A DNA stretch of 64,000 nt, from the NCBI GenBank assembly GCA_037045155.1, contig JBAOIG010000003.1:496001-560000 (forward strand). Direction: 5' to 3'. The position numbers and the translations under genes are program-made. Below the pieces are notes generated by a model. The model did no database searches, was not told the DNA's origin, and saw only the letters and a list, made by a program, of their open reading frames with translations. Of the stretch, positions 42,634 to 50,122 are shown piece by piece. Each line of letters starts with the position of its first letter. Position 1 is the stretch's first letter. This DNA is from Thermomicrobiales bacterium (GTDB lineage Bacteria > Chloroflexota > Chloroflexia > Thermomicrobiales > CFX8).

Positions 42634-42969
42634 ATGAAGCTGGTATTCGCCGTAGTCCAGGGTAAGGACGCCGACAACCTGCGGTCGGCGCTACTGGATG
42701 GTGGCTACCGCACGACGCAGATCAATAGCGCTGGCGGCTTCCTGCGGGAGAACAATGCCACCTTCCTCGTTGGTGTCGATGATGAATACGTTGGTGACGT
42801 TCTGCGCATCATCAAGCGGACGTGTTACACCCGCACACAATACGTCAACCCATTGATGCCGATCATGGAGCCGGGCGAGTTCTATGTGCCGACACCCGTG
42901 GAGGTTCAGGTCGGTGGGGCGGCAGTATTCATTTGTGGTGTCGATCGCTTTGAGCGGATCATGCCGTGA
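42634..42969 (+). CDS. darA: Cyclic-di-AMP receptor (DarA/PstA, PII-like)
   Basis: 111-residue PII-like trimeric protein. KLVFAVVQGKDADNLRSALL, GYRTTQINSAGGFLRENNAT, FLVGVDDEYVGDVL and VPTPVEVQVGGAAVFICGVD match the family that binds c-di-AMP. ATG 42634 is the family start; an upstream ATG/TTG adds 19 residues without family similarity. No diadenylate cyclase lies in the window. What it signals to is unknown. Confidence 0.9.
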   Translation: MKLVFAVVQGKDADNLRSALLDGGYRTTQINSAGGFLRENNATFLVGVDDEYVGDVLRIIKRTCYTRTQYVNPLMPIMEPGEFYVPTPVEVQVGGAAVFICGVDRFERIMP

Positions 42970-43001
42970 CGATCGGTTGATAGAGTCAGGAGCTATCCCG
43001 T

Positions 43002-43649
43002 TTGGAAGCGCTGATCGCACGCATTCTTCAGATATTCCTCGCCCTCACCGGCGCCTACTCGCTGGCGCTCTGGTTCGCGTTGGTGGTCTGGACGTATCGG
43101 GACATCACGACGCGCAGCGCCAACGCCGTCACCCACATCTTCTCGACGCTCGTTGTCGTGCTGTTCTGGATTCCAGGCGTCGTTATCTACCTGTTGTTGC
43201 GTCCGCGGGAGACTCTGGAGGCAGCGTTCCAGCGCACCGTCGAGGAGGAGTACCTTCTCCAGGATCTGGACGATATCCAGACGTGCCCGTTCTGTAACCG
43301 GGCCGTGCAGGATGATTTCCTCTATTGCCCCCATTGTCGGAGCCGACTGCGCTCGGAATGCCCCGGCTGTCATCGGCTCGTCGATCTTCGCTGGCAGGCC
43401 TGCCCGTATTGCGCCACGGACCTGACAGGTGTCCAGCCGTCGGTAACGCAGATTCGTGTCCACACCGACAGCCGACAATCTGTGGCCGGGGGCGCCCAGC
43501 CGGTCGACAATTACCGCTCGGGCCAGCGTCAGCCGGCGAGCGACACCACAGTTGACGCCAGCGAGAGCAACGTCACTCCGCGGATTGTCACTCCTCGTGT
43601 CGCACATGACCCAGGCTCGGCACCGCGCCAGGCCGGATCAGATAGTTGA
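43002..43649 (+). CDS. Membrane protein with double zinc ribbon
   Basis: 215 residues. Two membrane helices (ILQIFLALTGAYSLALWFAL, and IFSTLVVVLFWIPGVVIYLL), then a cytoplasmic pair of zinc ribbons, CPFCNRAV with YCPHC and CPGCHRLV with ACPYC. The last 70 residues are disordered Ser/Pro/Gln. TTG start at 43002 has AGGAG 9 bases upstream. Its last 62 bases overlap the convergent nadK gene. Function unknown; such proteins often act as membrane adaptors. Confidence 0.7.
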   Translation: MEALIARILQIFLALTGAYSLALWFALVVWTYRDITTRSANAVTHIFSTLVVVLFWIPGVVIYLLLRPRETLEAAFQRTVEEEYLLQDLDDIQTCPFCNRAVQDDFLYCPHCRSRLRSECPGCHRLVDLRWQACPYCATDLTGVQPSVTQIRVHTDSRQSVAGGAQPVDNYRSGQRQPASDTTVDASESNVTPRIVTPRVAHDPGSAPRQAGSDS

Positions 43650-44448
43650 ACTTGCTCTGAAATGCCGCGTAGAAGTTCATCTGTTCGGTCATGATCAGCC
43701 TGAACCGATGCGGACTGTGCGTCACGCGCACCAGTTCGCCGCAGGCGAGCGGCCGCGTGATCTGGCCGTCGAGGATCAAGTGGGCCTCGCGCTCGCTGCT
43801 CATAACCATCTCGATTCGGCTATCCTCCGGGACGACAAGCGTGGAGCGAATCGGGGAGTGTGGTGAGATCGGCGTGATCGCGAACCCGCTGACACCGGCC
43901 GTCAGGATCGGCCCGCCAGCAGCCATACAATATGCCGTGCTGCCCTGGGGGGACGCGACAATCATTCCGTCGCCCGGATACGTATTGACATAACGGCCGT
44001 CAACGTAGAGCTCGATGTCGACCATCTGGATGCCGCTGCGGACCACGACATCGTTGATAGCCCAACCCACATCGACTACTTCGTCGTTCGATCCGACGCG
44101 CGCATCGAGCGTCGGGCCGTCCTGGATATCAAAGTCGCCGTTCACGATTTCGTTCAGTACTTCTGGCCACTGCAATTGCTCGGTCATCGCAAGGAAGCCG
44201 ACTTTGCCGAAGTTGATGCCGAGAAGCGGCATTCCGGGGTAATTGTGCGCCATCCGCATCATCAGCCCGTCGCCCCCCAGCGCGACGAGCGCATCGGCCG
44301 GCTCGCCGCGACGGATCGACGCCTCATCGATAGTCGCGTAGCCACGCGCATGAAGCCAGGCGTGAATCTGCGGCGCCAGCGCGTGTGAGTCAGCTTTGCC
44401 GCGGGCGGGGACGATTGCAAAGATCTCTGGTGGTGTGTGCTGTGGCAT
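43588..44448 (-). CDS. nadK: NAD kinase
   Basis: 286-residue kinase making NADP from NAD. GGDG at residues 58-61 in LVALGGDGLMMRMAHNYPGM; LGINFGKVGFLA; WAINDVVV in place of the NE/D motif; and TPISPHSPIRSTLVVPEDS plus a C-terminal nucleotide loop. ATG overlaps the nicotinamidase stop by 1 base, so the two are co-translated. The 3' end overlaps the zinc-ribbon protein gene on the other strand. Confidence 0.93.
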   Translation of the reverse strand: MPQHTPPEIFAIVPARGKADSHALAPQIHAWLHARGYATIDEASIRRGEPADALVALGGDGLMMRMAHNYPGMPLLGINFGKVGFLAMTEQLQWPEVLNEIVNGDFDIQDGPTLDARVGSNDEVVDVGWAINDVVVRSGIQMVDIELYVDGRYVNTYPGDGMIVASPQGSTAYCMAAGGPILTAGVSGFAITPISPHSPIRSTLVVPEDSRIEMVMSSEREAHLILDGQITRPLACGELVRVTHSPHRFRLIMTEQMNFYAAFQSKFNYLIRPGAVPSLGHVRHEE

Positions 44449-45176
44449 TACGAGACCGTCGCGACAACTTCGACGCCATTCAGCGCCATCGAATGAAGAA
44501 AGACGGCGTGCAACAGGTCACCATCGTGTGGCTCGGCGCCGACCTCCAGCGCGCGATCGACTGGCATGTCGTAGGTCTGGACGCAATCGACCGGAATGAT
44601 GATCCGTTGCTCACGATGCTCGGAAAGCCCTCGGAGCTTCAGCGCCATGGCTGCCTGATAGACGCAAAGGTCGGTGCAGTCGCCTACGATGATCCATGTG
44701 GTGAATGGTCCGTGTGTGCGTTCCCAGTCGATCCACCCCGGCGCGATCGTGCTCGATATGCTGTTCTTCTCGACAATATTGAACGAGTCAGAGAACGGCA
44801 GTGCGCGTAATTCCGGCGCGGTTTCGGATTCCTCGGTCCCGGCCACGCAGTGCGGTGGATAGAAGGCAAACTCCTGAGCATCCGACAGGTGAGTGTCCTG
44901 AGTGAGCACGATCGCGTTGACTCCCGCATCGTGCGCCGCTGTCATCAGCTTGGCGACTGGCTGGAGTAGTGCTGCCACGCGGGGGCTGGAGAGCGCGCCA
45001 TGGTGGCAGAACCCGACGATCAAATCGACCGACACGATGGCAACCCGCTCTGGTCCACCCGCGCTGGTGATGATTTCAGTCAGTGCTGCGGATGGCAGCT
45101 GATGCAGCCATCCTTCGATGTAGTTCAGATATGGTGTCGCCCGTTCGGCGAGCATCGTGCCCTCAGCCATTGCCAT
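44448..45176 (-). CDS. pncA: Nicotinamidase / isochorismatase-family hydrolase
   Basis: 242-residue cysteine hydrolase. Catalytic Asp51 (SVDLIVGF), Lys137 (VEKNSIS) and Cys171 (DCTDLCVYQAA) are in place. Asp94, His96 and His109 (TQDTH, YPPHCVAGTEE) form the metal site typical of nicotinamidases and lacking in isochorismatases. The ATG at 45176 is chosen because GGAG lies 6 bases upstream; a TTG at 45194 is possible. It turns nicotinamide to nicotinate for NAD salvage, and is followed directly by NAD kinase. Confidence 0.85.
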   Translation of the reverse strand: MAMAEGTMLAERATPYLNYIEGWLHQLPSAALTEIITSAGGPERVAIVSVDLIVGFCHHGALSSPRVAALLQPVAKLMTAAHDAGVNAIVLTQDTHLSDAQEFAFYPPHCVAGTEESETAPELRALPFSDSFNIVEKNSISSTIAPGWIDWERTHGPFTTWIIVGDCTDLCVYQAAMALKLRGLSEHREQRIIIPVDCVQTYDMPVDRALEVGAEPHDGDLLHAVFLHSMALNGVEVVATVS

Positions 45177-45450
45177 TGGATACTCCGCTTCCAATCATTG
45201 TCGACACCTCGTGATTCTCAGACAGAGAGCGCAACGGATTCAACGTGTAGAGTAGATTGGAACAGCGCCAGAACTGGTGCCCGCCACGGCGCCGCTTCGT
45301 GGCGGTAAGGCCGATCCGATCCGGGGCTGCTGCGGGTTGGTGTTGTAGCCCGATGTTCACCGACGTTGATCTCTCTCGTACTGTGTTCCGCGCGCAGTAT
45401 AGGGAATCGGCATTTCCGCCGCCATTCCCGGCTTGCTGAGGATGTCATCA
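45177..45450. other. 274-base gap between pncA and recO
   Basis: Largest gap without a gene. It holds an 8-bp hairpin, ccgccacg (45281-45288) with cgtggcgg (45298-45305), without a T-run, and a minus-strand TATACT (45401-45396) in the same context tatactgcg seen at the ligA/exonuclease promoters. The gap is divergent between pncA (minus) and recO (plus), so both promoters should lie in it. Short open frames here look non-coding. Confidence 0.4.
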
Positions 45451-46245
45451 ATGGTCGATCCGAGATCACCAATGGAAACACCCGAGCCCGAAGGTCGCCA
45501 GAGACTGTATCGCGTGCGGGGCATTGTCCTGCGTCGACGCGACCTGGGGGAGGCGGACAGGATCGTCACTTTGCTCACGGCTGAGCGTGGGAAGTTGCGC
45601 CTGGTCGCCAAAGGATCGCGTCGGACGAGCAGCAAGCTTGCCGGCCATCTTGAGCCATTCTGCGCGACACGGCTATTGGTCGCGCGGACGCGAGGGCTCG
45701 ACATCATCTCCCAGGCAGAAATGCTCGAGTCGTTTTCACGCCTGCGCGAACGCGAGTCGGCCATCGCGATCGCAGGGTATCTCGCCGAGCTAGTCGATGC
45801 GTTGGTTCCCGAGGATGAGCGCCACGAGGCGGTCTACGATCTGCTCTTTGCCGCATATCAGCTGATCAACGACGGTGGCGACGAACGGCTCGTGAGTCAC
45901 ATCGGTGAGATGGGGTTGATGCGTGTCCTGGGTTATCGTCCGGAATTAAGTCGATGTATCGTCTGTGGGCGCGATATCGAGGCAGAGATCAACGGGTTCA
46001 GCGTCGAGGGTGGTGTCGTCTGCCCGAATTGTCTCGTTGGGCGTCCCGACGCCAGACCAATCTCCGTGAACGCGCTGAAGATGCTGCGCCTGATCGATCG
46101 GGGGGAGATTCAGCGCCTGTTGTCATTGCGCATTCCGGCAGACGTAGCGACGGAGGTTGGCGATCACCTGGCGCGGTACATTACCCGGCAGGCTGGCCGC
46201 GACTCCGCCGCCCGTCGTGTTGTCGCCGAGTTGCGCTTAGAATAG
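45451..46245 (+). CDS. recO: DNA repair protein RecO
   Basis: 264-residue RecO, which anneals single strands and works with RecR. N-terminal OB fold with LYRVRGIVLRRRDLGEADRI and GKLRLVAKGSRRTSSKLAGH; zinc finger CIVCGRDI and VVCPNCLVG. ATG 45451 fits a GAGG 9 bases upstream; ATG 45442 and TTG 45433 are in frame but too close to that site. Same strand as the following membrane protein, 32 bases apart or more. Confidence 0.93.
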   Translation: MVDPRSPMETPEPEGRQRLYRVRGIVLRRRDLGEADRIVTLLTAERGKLRLVAKGSRRTSSKLAGHLEPFCATRLLVARTRGLDIISQAEMLESFSRLRERESAIAIAGYLAELVDALVPEDERHEAVYDLLFAAYQLINDGGDERLVSHIGEMGLMRVLGYRPELSRCIVCGRDIEAEINGFSVEGGVVCPNCLVGRPDARPISVNALKMLRLIDRGEIQRLLSLRIPADVATEVGDHLARYITRQAGRDSAARRVVAELRLE

Positions 46246-46301
46246 TTGTCGTCACTGGGGCGTCGTAGCTGGGGTGGATGTCCACCAATCGGAGGCAGTC
46301 G

Positions 46302-46928
46302 GTGTCGTACCTCGATAAGCTACTCGGGCAAGATGAATCGATCCTGTTGGTCGCTCACCGGCATATCAGCTTTCTGATCGTCCACATGCTGCCTACCGCG
46401 CTTGTCACGATTCTCCTCTGGGTCGGCGCAGGGCTCGTCCAGTCTCGGGTGGATCGTCTTGAGCCGTGGCTGGCACTGGCGATCGTTGGAGTCTCGATCG
46501 TGACGCTCACAATGACCGTCTCCCGCTTCCTCACCTGGCAGCGTGAGGAGTATGTGATCACGAATTACCGCATCCTGCAGATCGAGGGAGTCTTTACAAA
46601 ACGGACTCTCGATTCGGCGCTCGAGAAGGTGAACGACGTGTTGATGACGCAGTCGGTTCTGGGCCGGTTGTTTGGTTACGGAAACATCGACATTCTCACC
46701 GGCGCCGAACGCGGTATCAACAACCTCACCGGAATCTCCGGCCCGTTTGAATTCAAGCGCACGTTGATGAACGCCAAGATGCAGCTCAGCGATATCGGCG
46801 AAGGTGACCGGCGACCGGTGGTCAGCGACCACGCCCGGCTGGTGACGGCGCTAACTGACCTGCGCGCTGCGGGCGTCATCTCGCCGGAAGAGTTTGAGGA
46901 GCAGCACCAGCGGCTTGTCCAGGAGTAA
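46302..46928 (+). CDS. Membrane protein with bacterial PH domain and C-terminal SHOCT motif
   Basis: 208 residues. Two membrane helices near the N-terminus (LIVHMLPTALVTILLWVGAG and LALAIVGVSIVTLTMTVSRF), then a YdbS/bPH2-like domain (EEYVITNYRILQIEGVFTKR, LEKVNDVLMTQSVLGRLFGY, NIDILTGAERG), and a short SHOCT motif (LTDLRAAGVISPEEFEEQHQ). GTG 46302 has GGAGG 6 bases upstream and is preferred over ATG 46278. Proteins of this family are common and of unknown function. Confidence 0.8.
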   Translation: MSYLDKLLGQDESILLVAHRHISFLIVHMLPTALVTILLWVGAGLVQSRVDRLEPWLALAIVGVSIVTLTMTVSRFLTWQREEYVITNYRILQIEGVFTKRTLDSALEKVNDVLMTQSVLGRLFGYGNIDILTGAERGINNLTGISGPFEFKRTLMNAKMQLSDIGEGDRRPVVSDHARLVTALTDLRAAGVISPEEFEEQHQRLVQE

Positions 46929-46996
46929 CACACGACCCTCGCGACATTGACACCCCGGCAGTCGATGCGATCAGGCGTGCTGCTCGCCGATCCGGG

Positions 46997-48952
46997 TCAT
47001 GAGCCGGTCGCGGTCTTTCTTCGACGGGATAGCGCGCTGGCAACGAATGCTGCGGGAAGAGCGACAATGCGCTCGCGGCGGCCACGCTTCCGGGCCGGCC
47101 TTGCGCTCGAGTCTGATGCGTCGGGCAGGTGGTGGATCGGAACAGGCGTGCGTCGTTCGTCGGGGGATGCCGTGATCGCAGGTCCGAACATCGCCTCCAA
47201 CTGATCGCCCTCAACAGTCTCAACCTCAAGGAGTGTGATTGCGAGACGCTCAAGGTCCGCGCGATGCTCGGTGAGAATATCGAGCGCCAGCGCGTGGGCT
47301 GCGTCTACGATCGCTCTCGCTTCGCTTTCGGCGGCAAATGCCGTGCGCTGAGAAAAGCCCCCGGTGCGTGCACCGTCCTCGCCGGCCGAGAGCAGCCCGA
47401 AGGTCTGGCCCATGCCGTATCGAGACACCATCGAGATTGTGATTGACGAGATCTGCTCCAGGTCGTTGGACGAGCCGGTCGTCACATCGCCGAAGACAAT
47501 CTCCTCCGCTGCGTAGCCGCCGAGCAACGCGGCAAGTCGATCGGTCAATTGCTGGCGGGTCCAGAGTCCACGATCCTGGTCGGGGACGATCATCGTATAG
47601 CCGCCAGCCCTTCCCCGCGAGACGATCGAGACTTTCCGAACCGGGTCTGCGTCTGGAAGGTAATGTGCTACGAGCGCATGACCGGCCTCGTGATAGGCGA
47701 TAACCCTGCGCTCATGGTCAGTGAAGCGCGACGACTTTCGCGCCGCCCCTGCGATTGTCCGGTCGACGGCTTCCAGGAGGACATCCATCGCGATTGTGTC
47801 CGCGTCTCGCCGCGCACTGAGGATGGCTGCCTCGTTCATGACATTGGCCAGGTCGGCCCCGGACAGGCCAGTTGTTCGGGCGGCTAGCTCGCCCAGATTG
47901 ACGCCCGTTGCCAACGGCTTTCCACGGCCGTGAACCTCGAGTATTGCGGTCCGAGCAGCACGGTCGGGAAGATCGACGTGGATGCGGCGGTCGAAACGCC
48001 CTGGTCGCAACAGAGCCGAATCGAGAATGTCCGCGCGGTTGGTCGCCGCGATGACAACGACCGTTGTCCGCTGGTCGAAGCCATCCATTTCGACCAGGAT
48101 CTGGTTCAGTGTCTGGTCGTATTCGGTCGAGTTCTCGGCGCGTCCGCGCTTACGTCCGATTGAATCGATTTCGTCGATGAAGATGATCGCCGGCGCGGCT
48201 TCGCGGGCTTTGCGGAAGAGATCGCGGACGCGGGAAGCGCCGACACCGACATATAGCTCGACAAACTCCGAGCCGCTCACTGAGAAGAACGACGCTTTCG
48301 CTTCGCCCGCGACTGCGCGAGCCAGCAGCGTCTTGCCTGTCCCGGGCGGGCCGACGAGCAGCGCGCCACGCGGTATTCGCGCGCCGAGCTTGTGATATCG
48401 CTCTGGTTCGCGGAGGAAGTCGATGATGTCGGCAAGTTCCTCCTTGACCTCCTCAGAGCCGGCCACGTCGGACAATAGCACTGTTCGATCGCCCGGTCGG
48501 ATCGGGTCGAAGTCGCCCCGCCGTTGGCCCCGCCGACCAATCCCGGACTGTGATCGACGGAGGAGCAGGAAGAGACCGCCGATCACACCAGCGAGCAACA
48601 GAAACTTGAGCGCGGGGGCGAAGCGGTCAGCAGCGGACGCGCCCTGAACGTCGATCGTCGGCCACTTCTCAAGAGGGATTCCCGACTGTTCGAAAAGCTG
48701 AGTCAAGGATGTGCCGGACGGAATCCGTACTTCCTTCGGGATGATGCTCGAGTCGACGTACTTGACCGTCGCGGTCTGGCCACCGTCGTTTTCCACGATC
48801 GACTTGATGCTGCCGGATTTCACATCCTGGAGGAACGTCACAACATCGACTGTCGGTGGAGACGTGCTCTGCAGGCTCACTGTAAGGACGATAGCAACGA
48901 TCATGACAACGAGCAGGGAGGCTACGACGAACTTCGCGTTGGGGATCTTCAT
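46997..48952 (-). CDS. ftsH: ATP-dependent zinc metalloprotease FtsH
   Basis: 651-residue membrane AAA protease for quality control. Membrane helices at about 8-27 and 112-132 flank a periplasm-side domain. Walker A GPPGTGKT at 201-208, Walker B IIFIDEIDSIG, SRH NRADILDSALLRPGRFDRR, and the zinc site HEAGH at 421-425. ATG 48952 has GAGGT 5 bases upstream; the frame runs 15 codons further. The C-terminal tail is basic (RGRRERIVAL, SRRRKTATGS). Convergent with the PH-domain gene, with 68 bases between and no terminator that I can see. Confidence 0.95.
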   Translation of the reverse strand: MKIPNAKFVVASLLVVMIVAIVLTVSLQSTSPPTVDVVTFLQDVKSGSIKSIVENDGGQTATVKYVDSSIIPKEVRIPSGTSLTQLFEQSGIPLEKWPTIDVQGASAADRFAPALKFLLLAGVIGGLFLLLRRSQSGIGRRGQRRGDFDPIRPGDRTVLLSDVAGSEEVKEELADIIDFLREPERYHKLGARIPRGALLVGPPGTGKTLLARAVAGEAKASFFSVSGSEFVELYVGVGASRVRDLFRKAREAAPAIIFIDEIDSIGRKRGRAENSTEYDQTLNQILVEMDGFDQRTTVVVIAATNRADILDSALLRPGRFDRRIHVDLPDRAARTAILEVHGRGKPLATGVNLGELAARTTGLSGADLANVMNEAAILSARRDADTIAMDVLLEAVDRTIAGAARKSSRFTDHERRVIAYHEAGHALVAHYLPDADPVRKVSIVSRGRAGGYTMIVPDQDRGLWTRQQLTDRLAALLGGYAAEEIVFGDVTTGSSNDLEQISSITISMVSRYGMGQTFGLLSAGEDGARTGGFSQRTAFAAESEARAIVDAAHALALDILTEHRADLERLAITLLEVETVEGDQLEAMFGPAITASPDERRTPVPIHHLPDASDSSARPARKRGRRERIVALPAAFVASALSRRRKTATGS

Positions 48953-49138
48953 GCACACCTCGCCAGGGACACAGGAGACCTGGATAGAGTCTCCCATCGG
49001 GGCGCCGTCGTTACTAGCAACCCGGATGGGAACGATTGCGTTATCCCTATGCTACCGTGACGGGTCGTTCGCTCGCCATACCCACGGCGGAATTCACCAT
49101 CACGGTTGTGTCTCGGAAGCGAGCGCGTGGGCGGTGCG

Positions 49139-50122
49139 TCAGTGGAGGACGACTACTTCCCCGTCGGTAAGGCCCGACACTACTTCGACGTTACCCTGAC
49201 TGCGATATCCGAGAATCACCTCCCGATCAGTATTGCCCTGCGGTGTTCTGACTGTGACAAATGAACGATCGCCGACGGTCTTCAGCGCCCGCTGGGGGAT
49301 CAGGAGCACGTTCTGGCGCGATGCAGTAACGATCGTTACGTCGGCATTCATTCCGGGCCTGATGTCGAGATCTGGCTGAGCTTCATAGTCGACGGTCGTC
49401 GCAAAGACAGTTGCTCCGCCCTGGACGCGCGCCTGTGGAGCGGTTGTGCGCACAACACCTTGCAACTCCCGTTCGGGATAGGCGTCCAGTCGGAACGTGA
49501 CAGTCGCGCCGATGACGACGTTCGGCAGATCCAGCTCATCGACGTCAGCGACGAGCTGCATGTCCTTCGGCGCGGCGATGCGTGCCAGCGGTTGGGACTG
49601 CGAGACGGAGTCTCCGACCTTGATCGGCAGGTCGATCACCGTGCCCGTTGCCGGCGCGACGACGACAGTGTTGTCGAGTCCGCGTTGCGCCCTGTCCAGG
49701 GCTCGCTGCGCGCCGTCAACGCGTTGCGCCGCGCTGAGTGTCTCGAGCCGGAGTCCGTTGTCGTCGGGGCTGGCATTCGACCGTCCTTCGGCTATCTGGA
49801 GCGCGTATTCGGCCTGTGTCAGCGTTGTCCTCGCTGTGTCGAGCCCGTCCTCGAATGACGTGCGGTCGAGAATCACGAGGATGTCGCCCGACTCAACTCC
49901 GTCGCCGGCGGCAACGCCGAGTGTCTGGACTACGCCAGGCACGGTAGATCGCACGACTGTCGCGCCGTTGGCCTGAATCGTTCCGACGGTCTGGATCGTT
50001 ACATCGATCGATCCGCGACTGACCACAGTCGTCTCGACCGCTGGACTCCGTTCTGTCCACCAGCCGATCCCGGCTGCCACGAGCACGACCACGAGCGCCA
50101 GCGCCAGCACGCGTTTACTCAT
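49139..50122 (-). CDS. HlyD/MacA-type membrane fusion protein of an ABC exporter
   Basis: 327 residues. Membrane anchor at residues 4-22 (RVLALALVVVLVAAGIGWW), lipoyl/barrel-sandwich halves (NGATVVRSTVPGVVQTLGV and APATGTVIDLPIKVGDSVSQ), a helical hairpin between them, then beta-barrel (LVADVDELDLPNVVIG). Its start overlaps the permease stop by 8 bases. No outer-membrane channel gene is near, which suits a single-membrane cell. Probably helps the permease expel or handle its substrate. Confidence 0.88.
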   Translation of the reverse strand: MSKRVLALALVVVLVAAGIGWWTERSPAVETTVVSRGSIDVTIQTVGTIQANGATVVRSTVPGVVQTLGVAAGDGVESGDILVILDRTSFEDGLDTARTTLTQAEYALQIAEGRSNASPDDNGLRLETLSAAQRVDGAQRALDRAQRGLDNTVVVAPATGTVIDLPIKVGDSVSQSQPLARIAAPKDMQLVADVDELDLPNVVIGATVTFRLDAYPERELQGVVRTTAPQARVQGGATVFATTVDYEAQPDLDIRPGMNADVTIVTASRQNVLLIPQRALKTVGDRSFVTVRTPQGNTDREVILGYRSQGNVEVVSGLTDGEVVVLH

